From positions 1 to 64,000 of the forward strand of contig CANFRV010000007.1 of the NCBI GenBank assembly GCA_947449575.1: DNA of 64,000 nt, in the 5' to 3' direction. This stretch comes from Flavobacteriales bacterium (GTDB lineage Bacteria; Bacteroidota; Bacteroidia; Flavobacteriales_D; Crocinitomicaceae). This document shows positions 37,015 through 47,030 of the stretch, piece by piece. A program made the position numbers and the translations under genes. Within the stretch, counting starts at the first letter, position 1; every line of letters begins with the position of its first letter. The notes under the pieces are model-generated. The model ran no database searches. It was given only the letters and a program-made list of their open reading frames with translations, and was not told the DNA's origin.

Positions 37015-38424
37015 TTAAAATTGAAAGTAAATAAACTGTCCACCTTCTGCTCTTCCAAGAAAGACAATACTAAAAAATAAAAGAATGCAAAAAGGGTAAA
37101 AAATATACTGAGGAATTTTCGTCAAAGTCGCCAATGGCATTTTCTTCAGGTATAGTTCAACCATTAGTAAAATAAAAATGCCGAGAAATACAAAATTATA
37201 GCGATTATCAGATAAAAAGAAGAGAAAATCTCTCCAATCTAGCGTAAAAATACGACCATAAATAGTATACAATTGGTGAACATTTTCAATTCTAAATGAG
37301 ATAAAAATGAATGTAATAATTAAAAAAGTACTTACTGTTTTAAGAATCCGAATGAGAGAAAAACGCGTAGCAATGTTTAATTTAAAAACTCTTTCACACA
37401 CCATCACTAATCCATGCAGAAATCCCCAAATAATAAAATTATACGATGCCCCATGCCATATTCCAATAATGACAAATGCTATAAAAAGATTAATGTAGGT
37501 TCGATATGCTCCTTTTCTATTTCCACCCAAGGGAATATAAATGTAATCTCTAACCCAATTGGATAAAGAAATATGCCATCGTTTCCAAAAGTCAGAAACA
37601 GATTCTGAAAGGAATGGTGAATTAAAATTTGCCATCAATTGAATGTCAAATAATTTCGAAATACCAATCGCCATAAAAGAATAACCGGCAAAATCGGTGT
37701 AGATTTGAAAAGTAAATAGCAAGGCGCCATAAGCCAAATTCCCACCTGTTTTTCCCTCCAAGTTATCAAATATCGAATCAACTATGAAAGCAGCATTATC
37801 TGCAATCACTACTTTTAAAAACAATCCCCATACTATATAAAAAATTCCAATCTTCAAATGATTCGAAGTAAAGTTGAACTGTTTCTTTTTGAGTTGAGGC
37901 AATAGTTGACTTGCTCTTTCTATGGGGCCTGCTACTAATTGAGGGAAATAAGTAATATATAACGAAAAATAGAAGAAATTTCTTTCCGGTTTTATATCCT
38001 TTCTATAAACGTCAATTGCATAACTAATCGATTGGAAAGTATAAAAACTAATTCCCATAGGTAAGAGAATATTCATTTCAGGAATGACGTAATCAATTCC
38101 TATTAAAGCTAATACTTGTTGAGAAATTAATAAAAAGAAACCGATGTACTTAAAAGAAAAGAGTATTGCTAAACTTAGAATTAAACTCAAAACAATCCCT
38201 TTACGACTCCTTTTAGGATTGTCCGAACTTGTTAAATAAAGAGATATATAAAAATCAATGATGGTTGTCAACAATAACAAGAGTATATATATTGGATTCC
38301 AATACATATAGAAAACATAGCTTGAAATTAGCAATAGAACCCATTTCTTATTATTGGGTAAAAGCCAAAAAATGGCAAAAACAAATAGTAAGAATAAGAA
38401 AAAATCAAAGCTGTTGAATAACAT
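37015..38424 (-). CDS. MBOAT family O-acyltransferase
   Basis: A 469-residue polytopic membrane protein of the membrane-bound O-acyltransferase family (AlgI/DltB/PatA type). It has about 10-12 hydrophobic segments. The family signature includes LVAGPIERASQLLPQ, a conserved NFNSPFLSESVSDFWKRWHIS stretch, and the active-site His in IGIWHGASYNFIIWG near residue 325. Such proteins pass acyl groups across the inner membrane for O-acetylation of exopolysaccharide, peptidoglycan or teichoic acid. It lies 16 bases after porU2 and 2 bases before the SGNH gene, so surface acylation linked to T9SS-attached material is an attractive inference. Confidence 0.9.
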   Translation of the reverse strand: MLFNSFDFFLFLLFVFAIFWLLPNNKKWVLLLISSYVFYMYWNPIYILLLLLTTIIDFYISLYLTSSDNPKRSRKGIVLSLILSLAILFSFKYIGFFLLISQQVLALIGIDYVIPEMNILLPMGISFYTFQSISYAIDVYRKDIKPERNFFYFSLYITYFPQLVAGPIERASQLLPQLKKKQFNFTSNHLKIGIFYIVWGLFLKVVIADNAAFIVDSIFDNLEGKTGGNLAYGALLFTFQIYTDFAGYSFMAIGISKLFDIQLMANFNSPFLSESVSDFWKRWHISLSNWVRDYIYIPLGGNRKGAYRTYINLFIAFVIIGIWHGASYNFIIWGFLHGLVMVCERVFKLNIATRFSLIRILKTVSTFLIITFIFISFRIENVHQLYTIYGRIFTLDWRDFLFFLSDNRYNFVFLGIFILLMVELYLKKMPLATLTKIPQYIFYPFCILLFFSIVFLGRAEGGQFIYFQF

Positions 38425-38440
38425 TTATCTACCAAAAAGA

Positions 38441-41400
38441 TTAACGAAGAATATACATTTTCCCGAAATCTTTCGTAAAATGGGAATCGGCACCAGAATC
38501 ACGATGTTTGATATCTTCGCCTCCTATTCGGCACTTTACTCTGTATAGATAGACTCCATTTGCTAATGGGTCACCAAATTCATCTGTTCCATTCCAATCA
38601 TAGGTAGAAATATTACGACCTATATAAATTTGGCCCAATTCGGATTCAGTAATTTCACGAACAACCTTTCCTGTCACGGTCATAATTTGAATAATCATAT
38701 CTTGAGGCACTTCCGTACCTGTCAATGTAAACACAAAACGTGTGCTAGTGCTAAACGGATTTGGATAATTCATAAGATACGTGATGGAAGATTCACGAAT
38801 AATCTCAAATGAAATTTTATATTGAATATCTCCTGACAAATTGCCACTTCTATCCGAACCTTGCACCAGTAAAGAATACTTTCCGTCTACTTCAAAGGAA
38901 GCTGGGAAAATTATTTTAAATCGTTTATTCGTTAAATCAGCAGGAATCCATTGCATAATAACATTTCCCGATCCATCCATAAATGGAATTTTTTTCTGAA
39001 CACCATCTGGTCCTGTTAAATAAACCCCAAATCTTGCCGTATCCGCGACATTATCCATGATCAATAATGGATTCTCATCCTTCAAAGTGATGTATATTTC
39101 GCTGCTTGGAGAAACAATATCACCATTCAAGATATGTCTTCCATCAAAAGTTACATCAAGAATTGGATTAATATCATCCTTTCCAACGTAAAATGGGATT
39201 TGAAGTAAATTATTAAAATGTTCTTGTTCTGGTTGATCAGTAATATATAAACTTCCTGCCACATATGGATTTACCTCCATCCAAAGAGAGTTTATTCCCA
39301 CTAGACCTATCGTCGAAAACTCTATCGTATCTCTAAAAACTTCATTTACCACCAAGGAATCTTGTCGAAGATATGCAATTGGATGTTTGACATGAGCATT
39401 GTCTTCCACCCAATATTTTACCAACAATGAATCCATATCGATCGTGAAAATATTTTTTATATCAATTGCAAATTTGACGATTTCACCTTCATTTAAAGTG
39501 TCTTTAGAAGGTAGCCAAGTATAACCATTCGTAGCATCAATAGCTGCTTCTGGGACCGGCTCAAACAAAACATGCCATCTATCTACCTGGGCTGGATTGG
39601 GCACAAAGTAAGAGGTGTCAAAATAATTAGCTTCTAATTTTATGTAAGGATAAAGAGAAGCGTCGACCATAGTATTTAAATCTACTATAGAATCATTGTG
39701 CGTAAACAACGTGTCGATCTCATATTGAAATGCTTGCTCATGATTGTAGACTTTTATTTTTAATTCAGTGCTATCACTAGGTGTAAGATCTAAAGGGTCT
39801 TGTTTCCAATACACATTCCCCCATTTACTTGCTGGTCCAATTAAAGTAGATGTTTCAGCACCTTCCCCAAGAACTTTTTCTAGAGCTATATTATAATCAA
39901 TAACATCAGAACCTGTTAATGCAAATCGTTCAATTACACTGTTAGGGTCTCCTTTTTTGCAAAAGAAAGAAAAAGGGAGATTAGGTCTTCCTGGTACAAT
40001 ACTATCAGAACCTAAACTCGCAAAAACATCATACATTGTAGGATAACCTGCAACACTTGGATAATACGTATTCCACCAATCATACCTCGCACCCATAGTG
40101 GTGTATATAAGTAGATAAAATCCATCTGGGACTTGATTTAGGACTAAATCTCTAAAAGAATTTAAATAAGTAGCTGAATTTGTGGGGTAGACAAAATGAT
40201 ACATCGTACGAGCAGAGCATGCACCGTTGTCATTTTGATTTCCAAAATTATGCGTTAAGTTCTCTCCCGTAGGCACATATCTTGTTCCCCATGGAATATG
40301 CGTAATAGGATCAATAATGACCACCATAAGAGAAGGTGTTAAGACACAATATGCGCCTTCAATTTTTTGACCATTTAAATAAGATGCACACACACCGTAT
40401 GCACTATGCACGAACGATCTTAAAGTATCAGGAGGATCCACTGTAAATTCGCGCTCTCTTGTTGCTCTATTATAAATAATATTATTAAATCCATTTTTCT
40501 TAAATTGAAAGAAATGTTCCTGTCCCCAACCCGTTTTGCCTATAATATATTGAAAAGACCTTTCTCGCCAATCATACACACTGCTATCAATCGATACTCT
40601 CCAAAAATAAACAGTGCTGTCTGTACAAACTAATTTTGAGTACATATTAGTTGCAACTGATTTCCATTCAGAAGGATTTACTTCCTTCACGCCTCCAAGG
40701 CCCGAAACGTTTGCATAACGCCATTCTGGACTATTAAATAAATCTGTCGTATCAATTTCAAAACGATACGTATTGTAAGCAGCGACAGGATTAATCGTGG
40801 AGGCTTTAACCGTAACACTGTCGATTGGTACAACCGCAAAATCGTAAGGAATGACCGGCAGGATTCCATCAATATCAATAAAAAGCGTCTTCGTTATCCT
40901 ATTATTTTCTATTTCATCATATTGTTCTGGAATTACTGAAGGAATATCAGCAGCTACAGTAATGTTATTAATACCGACACCAATGTTATTTTGCAAAGCC
41001 ATCGTGTAATGAATAGTATCCTTATAATTTAATCTTGGAACACGGACTTCATAAATAGAATCTACGCTTAATAGTGGGAAATCTCTTCTAATCTCAACAG
41101 TAAAAGTATCAACGATCGCTCGTCCTAAGTTGGTTAAAACAATACTAACGGTAATTGAATCAACAGTTAAATCCAAATCTTCAGGTGAAAAAGAAACTTT
41201 ATCCGCTGTAAGTTCAATTTCAGGATTTTCATGCCAATTCAATCTCAATAGCGGGTCTCCCAGTAAATTCATTTGCATGGCGGTCGTTTCATGAATTATA
41301 CTGTTGCCGTTTGTTACTTGCAACGTGTCAATGGTATTACTCAACTGCTCTGAAAGCGTTTTACCATACCCCCAATAACTAAACTGAGCGTATAAATCGT

Positions 41401-43618
41401 TGGAAAAAGTATTTAAAGGTTGATCTAGCCCATCTGCATCAGATCCAATAAAAGCAATAGCTCCCTCTTGAGGAAGATTAACAAATCGCTCAGAAACCGA
41501 AGGAGTAGCAGTATTGACAAACATATTTCCTGCCCAACATGAATTTGCAAGCACAACCGGATATTTCCCCACATTATTCCATTCAGAGGCTACATCAATA
41601 TTGATGTCAAATCCGGAGGCAACTGCTGGCGCAGCATGTCCAAAAAAGGTCATTAAGGAAACTCCTTTTTGAATTCTATTGGTCACAATAGAAAGCAAAT
41701 CTGGATCGATCGGAGCTGAAGAAGTTTTAAAATAACTCTGCACATTTCCTGCATAATTAGAATCTTCGATAGTTGCTTTCATTGAATTTAAAAAGCCTCT
41801 AAATGTGCTTTGCTGTGTTAAATTCAAACCTCCTCCAAAATGTAAAACTTGTTTTTGCCAGTCTTTTTCATCTGAATTATATACAGAATTTGGATCTTGT
41901 TGCAATTCAAATTCCTTCACTTTACTTAAATAATCCGTCAATTCAAGATTTGTTTTTACCGAAATTCTTCCTGTTGGGATTAAAGGTTTCCAGGTGCTTC
42001 CCGTCAAATAAGAAGTAATTGCAACATCACTTGCTGGCTCTCCAAAAGTAGGAACACCATTCATAGCATAACTTGAAGTGTTTGTCCTAGAGCCTGGTGA
42101 ACCATATGGCCAACCACTATCCGCAATAGAAATTCCTTTACCTACCAGAAATAAAGCAACAGGTTTCTTTGTTGCCCCATTATACATTAGATGTGAAAAT
42201 CTTCTTATCGCATTAATATGTTTATTAATACCTCCTCCAAATTGTAAGTACAATTCTTCCACATTAGCCATAATTGTGGAGTAAGAGCCTCCTGCAATGG
42301 ATTGTCTATATGTTTGGTAATCAATAACGGAGGTGCTTAATTGTGAGTGATAAATCAATAGTAAAGCAGAATCTGCGTTGAGTGCAGAATAATCCGTGAA
42401 AATACCAGTTCCATTGACCATTTTTAATGTTGTGACAGGAATTAGAGACGAAAAATCTCGAATAACAACTTGTTGATTGACCCCACTCAAGCTATTAGGA
42501 ATCAGCGTGCTATAACCTGCACCATATGCAGATATACTTGCTTTGATTGGCATACTCCCTAGCACAAAAACAACAGGATTGTTTACAATACTATTCGTAA
42601 AATCTAATCTTATTTTTGACCCTAAAGTAGCATTAACTATCTGAAAATTTCCCAAAGAAGTGCCGTCTAGAGTTACTTTTTTTGGATAGGTTATAGCCCA
42701 ATAATTTAAAGATTGATAATCCGTCGCTGCACCTTGATCACCAATAATCGACCACTTGAGAGGAGTCAATCCATCTGTCAATATATTACTAGAAAAAGTT
42801 TGGTCAGCGAAAATCCCTTGATAATTGGAGGAAATTTGATCAAATAGTAACAAATCGGAACTTCCAATTTTCCAATTCATGTGATGATTTTCAAATGGAG
42901 GATCTACAGGGGCATCAGAGTTAGTGGTTGAAATCCCTTTAAAAGTTGCACTTGGAGCATCACTTCCAGTGTAAGGAGAATTGGTTGCTACATTTAAAGC
43001 TAATGTGTACCCAGACGCACCATTTACTGGAGCTAAGCCAAAACCCTCTCCAGGCATAAATAAGGAACTAGCCGCAAAAGAAATTCTACCACCGCCCAGA
43101 TTATAATAAGTCCCATAGTAAGACTCTACTTTTTGAATAATATAATTGGCCGGTGTATAAGAAGAGTAACTAACATCTGATTCGACAGTATACCTCAAAT
43201 TTGATGTGGATGAATTCCATGTAAAAAAATAATTTATGGTATCATTTACCAGACTGTATGAAGGATTTCCAATTTTAGTGGGGTCTTGATATAACGTTGA
43301 ATCCAACCAACCATCATTTTTTTGAGCATAGAATAAAATATAATCTCCTGGATCAATACTTGAATCGCCGCCATCTTCAATGTGCAAAGGAACCTCCTTT
43401 TCACGTCCAAAAATCTGAATATTTTGAGCACTAAAAGTAGTAAGTGGAATCCCTGAAGCATTCAAGGCTGCATAATCCAATTTATAAATCCCTGTATTTA
43501 CAATTGGAAAAGTAAAATATTTTTGGTCATAAGAAATCCATTCGTTCCCATAAATCTGAGATAAAACATCAGAACCAAATGACAAGACAAGAAATAAAAA
43601 TAGTACTATTTTTTTCAT
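38441..43618 (-). CDS. porU2: PorU2-like type IX secretion sortase (C25 peptidase family)
   Basis: A 1725-residue secreted protein, longer than classic PorU (about 1160-1280). It has a signal peptide and a beta-rich pro-like region, then a gingipain-type C25 peptidase domain (about 430-800). The catalytic pair is visible as His in TFFGHAAPAVASGF (near 660) and Cys in VVLANSCWAGNMFV (near 691). Long repeats of Ig/CARDB-like beta modules follow. The C-terminal FlgD-like module (NYPNPFSTSTRFVFTL, NGVYLYRV) resembles a sorting tail. PorU removes the C-terminal signal of T9SS cargo and transfers it to a surface anchor. PorU2 is a lineage variant encoded after PorV2, 2 bases apart. Which cargo it serves is unknown. 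Confidence 0.85.
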   Translation of the reverse strand: MKKIVLFLFLVLSFGSDVLSQIYGNEWISYDQKYFTFPIVNTGIYKLDYAALNASGIPLTTFSAQNIQIFGREKEVPLHIEDGGDSSIDPGDYILFYAQKNDGWLDSTLYQDPTKIGNPSYSLVNDTINYFFTWNSSTSNLRYTVESDVSYSSYTPANYIIQKVESYYGTYYNLGGGRISFAASSLFMPGEGFGLAPVNGASGYTLALNVATNSPYTGSDAPSATFKGISTTNSDAPVDPPFENHHMNWKIGSSDLLLFDQISSNYQGIFADQTFSSNILTDGLTPLKWSIIGDQGAATDYQSLNYWAITYPKKVTLDGTSLGNFQIVNATLGSKIRLDFTNSIVNNPVVFVLGSMPIKASISAYGAGYSTLIPNSLSGVNQQVVIRDFSSLIPVTTLKMVNGTGIFTDYSALNADSALLLIYHSQLSTSVIDYQTYRQSIAGGSYSTIMANVEELYLQFGGGINKHINAIRRFSHLMYNGATKKPVALFLVGKGISIADSGWPYGSPGSRTNTSSYAMNGVPTFGEPASDVAITSYLTGSTWKPLIPTGRISVKTNLELTDYLSKVKEFELQQDPNSVYNSDEKDWQKQVLHFGGGLNLTQQSTFRGFLNSMKATIEDSNYAGNVQSYFKTSSAPIDPDLLSIVTNRIQKGVSLMTFFGHAAPAVASGFDINIDVASEWNNVGKYPVVLANSCWAGNMFVNTATPSVSERFVNLPQEGAIAFIGSDADGLDQPLNTFSNDLYAQFSYWGYGKTLSEQLSNTIDTLQVTNGNSIIHETTAMQMNLLGDPLLRLNWHENPEIELTADKVSFSPEDLDLTVDSITVSIVLTNLGRAIVDTFTVEIRRDFPLLSVDSIYEVRVPRLNYKDTIHYTMALQNNIGVGINNITVAADIPSVIPEQYDEIENNRITKTLFIDIDGILPVIPYDFAVVPIDSVTVKASTINPVAAYNTYRFEIDTTDLFNSPEWRYANVSGLGGVKEVNPSEWKSVATNMYSKLVCTDSTVYFWRVSIDSSVYDWRERSFQYIIGKTGWGQEHFFQFKKNGFNNIIYNRATREREFTVDPPDTLRSFVHSAYGVCASYLNGQKIEGAYCVLTPSLMVVIIDPITHIPWGTRYVPTGENLTHNFGNQNDNGACSARTMYHFVYPTNSATYLNSFRDLVLNQVPDGFYLLIYTTMGARYDWWNTYYPSVAGYPTMYDVFASLGSDSIVPGRPNLPFSFFCKKGDPNSVIERFALTGSDVIDYNIALEKVLGEGAETSTLIGPASKWGNVYWKQDPLDLTPSDSTELKIKVYNHEQAFQYEIDTLFTHNDSIVDLNTMVDASLYPYIKLEANYFDTSYFVPNPAQVDRWHVLFEPVPEAAIDATNGYTWLPSKDTLNEGEIVKFAIDIKNIFTIDMDSLLVKYWVEDNAHVKHPIAYLRQDSLVVNEVFRDTIEFSTIGLVGINSLWMEVNPYVAGSLYITDQPEQEHFNNLLQIPFYVGKDDINPILDVTFDGRHILNGDIVSPSSEIYITLKDENPLLIMDNVADTARFGVYLTGPDGVQKKIPFMDGSGNVIMQWIPADLTNKRFKIIFPASFEVDGKYSLLVQGSDRSGNLSGDIQYKISFEIIRESSITYLMNYPNPFSTSTRFVFTLTGTEVPQDMIIQIMTVTGKVVREITESELGQIYIGRNISTYDWNGTDEFGDPLANGVYLYRVKCRIGGEDIKHRDSGADSHFTKDFGKMYILR

Positions 43619-43620
43619 CT

Positions 43621-44715
43621 CTACTTAGGTTTGTTTAACTTTATTCGTAAGGAAATAACATGAGAATATAAGGCAACTGATGCATCACCAATATCCGTAA
43701 AAGCATAATCCAAATGAAAATTTTTGATATTTAATCCTACACCGATATTAGGTTGCACATTCAATTTTTCAGTATCATCATAATTTTTTACATATTGAAT
43801 ATTGGAAATACCAGCACGAATAGCAAAATAAGTTTTGAAACCAAATTCAATTCCCATATGCGGATCAAAGGAAAACAGTTTCGTTTTCATCAAGGTATTT
43901 CTTCTGCCATCAGATGTCATATCCAGGTTTATTTCACTGGCAACATAAACGCCTTGTTTTCCAAGATTAAATTTTCCATAAGACGCAAAAATAAACCTCG
44001 GAAGCGTTATTTCTAGCCCATTTTTTGGTAGTTCATTTCCTGTCTTAATAAACACTTCTTGCATTTGAGAATCAAGATTAAAAACCCACGCATTAAAAGT
44101 AGACGTAACATCTCTAGACATTATTCCAAACTTAAAATTTTTGACATAATATTGAGCGCCAGCATCCAGACCAAACCCCCATGACTTGGCAAAATCGCCG
44201 ACTTTTCTATTAATTAATTTAAAATTACCCCCAACACTAAGTCCTTTAATCCTTAATTTTCTGGCATAGGAAAACAAAAAAGCATAATCTGCCGCTGTAA
44301 AAGTTGTTATTTTCGTATAGTCGACATTTCCTTGCTGATCAATTAGTTGAGTCGTATTTGGAATATCGTCAACTGCAAAGCGTATAGCTGAAAAACCAAC
44401 CGTACTTTTTTTATCAATTGCGTGGGATAATCCTAAATAATCATATTTGGCAATTCCTCCAAAATACTCAGAGTGCATTAAGCCAACCTCCAACCACTTA
44501 TTAACTTGTGTCAATCCTGCAGGATTCCAATAACCAGATGTCACATTTCCAGTTTGAGCGACTACCGAATTAGCCATTCCAAGAGCATCAGCCCCTATTC
44601 CAATCGCTAAAAATTCATTGGAATATTTTGGTGCAACTTTATCTAATTGAGCAAATGTATCGAAACCATGCAGTAACACTGAAACGAAAGTAATATTTAA
44701 AAAAATTAAACGCAT
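43621..44715 (-). CDS. porV2: PorV2-like T9SS outer-membrane protein
   Basis: A protein of about 364 residues with a signal peptide (ending GFDTFAQ) and the PorV/LptO family beginning FLAIGIGADALGMANS, then VTSGYWNPAGL. The rest alternates like a FadL-type 14-stranded barrel. PorV carries T9SS cargo from the translocon to the sortase PorU. Here the gene precedes porU2 by 2 bases, as expected for the PorV2-PorU2 pair. The ATG at 44715 begins at the signal peptide; ATGs at 44721 and 44742 are also in frame. A long inverted repeat lies just upstream at 44735-44768. Confidence 0.85.
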   Translation of the reverse strand: MRLIFLNITFVSVLLHGFDTFAQLDKVAPKYSNEFLAIGIGADALGMANSVVAQTGNVTSGYWNPAGLTQVNKWLEVGLMHSEYFGGIAKYDYLGLSHAIDKKSTVGFSAIRFAVDDIPNTTQLIDQQGNVDYTKITTFTAADYAFLFSYARKLRIKGLSVGGNFKLINRKVGDFAKSWGFGLDAGAQYYVKNFKFGIMSRDVTSTFNAWVFNLDSQMQEVFIKTGNELPKNGLEITLPRFIFASYGKFNLGKQGVYVASEINLDMTSDGRRNTLMKTKLFSFDPHMGIEFGFKTYFAIRAGISNIQYVKNYDDTEKLNVQPNIGVGLNIKNFHLDYAFTDIGDASVALYSHVISLRIKLNKPK

Positions 44716-44734
44716 AATCATTTTTTTTCCACAC

Positions 44735-44768
44735 AAGAACACTATTTTTCATAAAAAATTGTGTTCTT
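44735..44768. repeat. long inverted repeat upstream of porV2/pssA
   Basis: AAGAACAC (44735-44742) and ATTTTT (44744-44749) pair with AAAAAT (44754-44759) and GTGTTCTT (44761-44768), with one T-T mismatch and a 4-base loop. It sits in the divergent region between porV2 and pssA. No T-run follows on either strand in the right place, so it is more likely an operator or RNA stem than a terminator. Confidence 0.6.
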
Positions 44769-44852
44769 TGCCTGATTCAATCATAGTAAAGACGTAAATA
44801 TAACTCTTTACGTTGATACTTTGACGTTAAAAAAAATATTTATAGGCTAAAG

Positions 44853-45689
44853 ATGTTCAATATACCCAATTTATTTACTGCAGCCAATCTGCTTTCAGGC
44901 GTTTTTTCAATCATCTTCGCACTTATGGGAAGAATTGACCTTGCTCCTTTTTTGATATTTGCGGGCGCAATTTTTGACTTTTTTGATGGATTCTTGGCTA
45001 GAAAATTGAATCAGTCGGGCGAACTTGGAAAACAGTTAGACTCGTTGGCAGATATGATCACGTTTGGATTAGCACCCGGAATCTTCATGATGGTTGTAAT
45101 GATCATTTCTCTCACAGATCTGAAAAGCGAAATTTTAAGTCCCAACTTCAATTCTCATGTAAATTTCATACTCACTAATTGGAAAAATGCGGTGTTTTAC
45201 GACGTGCCAAATGAAATGAACAATAGTTTAAAATACACCCCTTTTTTAGCACTATTTATTCCGTTTATGTCTATGTTTCGACTTGCAAAATTTAATATTG
45301 ATACAAGGCAATCAGAATCATTTATAGGTTTAAATACTCCCGCAAACACAATTTTTTTTACTACTTTTCCATTGGTTCTTTTAATCGAATTTAGTCAAAA
45401 AGGATACCAAGACGCTTGGATTAATATGATTTTCCAGCCAGGATTTTTCATTGTTGTAATTGGCTGCATGTCACTCCTTCTAATATCAGAAATACCGATG
45501 TTTTCTTTAAAATTTAAACACTTTAAGTGGCAAGGAAATCAGATTAGATTTTCTTTTTTAATAATTTGTGGATTATTAATCGCTTTTTTATTAGTATGGT
45601 CTATTCCATTAATTGTACTTTTGTACCTTGTACTATCATTTATTGATAATAAGTTAAATAAAAAACAAACACATGAAATTCAAAGCTGA
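44853..45689 (+). CDS. pssA: CDP-diacylglycerol-serine O-phosphatidyltransferase
   Basis: A 278-residue integral membrane enzyme that makes phosphatidylserine, the precursor of phosphatidylethanolamine, from CDP-diacylglycerol and serine. The CDP-alcohol phosphatidyltransferase motif is complete: D45-G46-x2-A49-R50-x8-G59-x3-D63-x3-D67. About eight hydrophobic segments follow the usual PssA plan. Translation ends 17 bases inside the purS gene, so the two are likely co-transcribed. It is divergent from porV2. Confidence 0.92.
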   Translation: MFNIPNLFTAANLLSGVFSIIFALMGRIDLAPFLIFAGAIFDFFDGFLARKLNQSGELGKQLDSLADMITFGLAPGIFMMVVMIISLTDLKSEILSPNFNSHVNFILTNWKNAVFYDVPNEMNNSLKYTPFLALFIPFMSMFRLAKFNIDTRQSESFIGLNTPANTIFFTTFPLVLLIEFSQKGYQDAWINMIFQPGFFIVVIGCMSLLLISEIPMFSLKFKHFKWQGNQIRFSFLIICGLLIAFLLVWSIPLIVLLYLVLSFIDNKLNKKQTHEIQS

Positions 45690-45924
45690 AATTGATGTAA
45701 TGCCATTAGACGCATTATTAGACCCTCAGGGAAAAGCAGTATCAAACAGTATGCAAAACATTGGCTTACCAGAAATTAGTGGAGTTCGCATCGGAAGACA
45801 TATCCGACTTTTTATTGATGCGACATCAAAAGCAGAAGCAGAACAAAAAACAGAAGAAGCGTGTAAGAAATTACTTTCGAATCAAATTATGGAAAGTTAT
45901 ACATACTCGGTAACTGAAGGGTAA
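45673..45924 (+). CDS. purS: PurS, FGAM synthase subunit
   Basis: An 83-residue protein with the PurS pattern: KFKAEIDVMPLDALLDPQGKAV, then SGVRIGRHIRLFID and a helical end. PurS is the small subunit of formylglycinamide ribonucleotide amidotransferase and bridges PurL and PurQ in purine synthesis. It overlaps pssA by 17 bases. purQ and purL are not in the window, so the gene is separated from its partners here. The length is normal. Confidence 0.9.
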   Translation: MKFKAEIDVMPLDALLDPQGKAVSNSMQNIGLPEISGVRIGRHIRLFIDATSKAEAEQKTEEACKKLLSNQIMESYTYSVTEG

Positions 45925-46005
45925 ATCCTCTCGGATTTATTGATTTCACATGAATAAACTACGGTATTATGACCCAAGTCATGTTATCTCCCACATTTGA
46001 AACGT

Positions 46006-46013
46006 TACCTTTA
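46006..46013 (+). promoter_or_regulatory. possible -7 element
   Basis: TACCTTTA matches TAnnTTTG at seven of eight positions, 24 bases before the ATG at 46037. The -33 region is weak. Confidence 0.3.
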
Positions 46014-46036
46014 TCTGAATACTTAAAATATAGAAT

Positions 46037-47014
46037 ATGTCAGAAAAAATTGAAACACCAAAAAGAGGCAACGGTGCCTTTATTATTATTATACTTCTAT
46101 TATTGATTGGATTAGCTTATATGGCTACCAAGGTGTCTAGTAAAAATGCCGAATTCAATAACTGCTCCAATGAAAATAAAGAATTGAAGGCTGATATGGC
46201 AGGAATGAATCAAATGCTGAAAGATATCGGGTTTAATCCTGAAGAAATGTCTAATGATTTAACGAAAAATTTTAGCGAAATGCTAAAAACATATGATGAA
46301 TTGATTAAAAAGGACGCAAGTAAAGCGGATAGTCTAAACGTACAGAAAGACAAAATCATTGAGCTAATGAAAGATTTGGCAAACTCCAAGAAAAATGGAA
46401 GTTTAGATGCTAGAAAAATTGCTCAAATGACGCGTGAAAACAATACACTTAGAAATATCATGAAAGGCTATGTAGTGCAAATTGATTCATTAAATACGTT
46501 GAACAAAAAATTAGGATCGGATTTAGATGAAACAACAAATAAATTATCTTCAACTGAGACAGAGCGAGATAATTATAAACGCGATGCTGAAGTGTACGGA
46601 GAGAAAGTGAAGATTGGTCAAAAACTTCAAGCCTTTAGTATTAACACCACAGGTTTGAGAATGAAATTAAACAATACAACTGAAGCTAGTGATAAAGCTA
46701 AAAGTTGTGTACAAATTCGCTCGAGTTTTACCATCTCAGAAAATTCATTAGCAAATGCTGGAACAAAAACGGTGTACATGCAAATCATTGATCCTGATGG
46801 GAAAACGCTTCAGGCAAAATCAAGTAATACAGTTCAATTAGAGCAAGGAACTATAGCTTATTCAGATAAAAAAGAGATCGATTACAATAATCAAAGTATC
46901 GACTTATCCATTTATTATGATTTAAAAAATAAAGAAGCTATAAAAGGAAATTACAAAGTGAAAATCTATTGTGACGGTTTATTAATTGGATCGGATAGTT
47001 TCTCTTTGAAATAA
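46037..47014 (+). CDS. membrane-anchored coiled-coil protein, unknown function
   Basis: A 325-residue protein with a short cytoplasmic start and one membrane span (GAFIIIILLLLIGLAYMAT, about 13-31). A long coiled coil follows (about 40-190, rich in Glu, Lys and Asn). The C-terminal beta-rich domain (about 195-325) includes VYMQIIDPDGKTLQ and NYKVKIYCDGLLIGSD. Similar single-span coiled-coil proteins occur in Bacteroidota without a known role. The C-terminal domain is likely periplasmic. The gene is followed by a good terminator. Confidence 0.7.
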   Translation: MSEKIETPKRGNGAFIIIILLLLIGLAYMATKVSSKNAEFNNCSNENKELKADMAGMNQMLKDIGFNPEEMSNDLTKNFSEMLKTYDELIKKDASKADSLNVQKDKIIELMKDLANSKKNGSLDARKIAQMTRENNTLRNIMKGYVVQIDSLNTLNKKLGSDLDETTNKLSSTETERDNYKRDAEVYGEKVKIGQKLQAFSINTTGLRMKLNNTTEASDKAKSCVQIRSSFTISENSLANAGTKTVYMQIIDPDGKTLQAKSSNTVQLEQGTIAYSDKKEIDYNNQSIDLSIYYDLKNKEAIKGNYKVKIYCDGLLIGSDSFSLK

Positions 47015-47030
47015 ATACAGGATTTTCATG

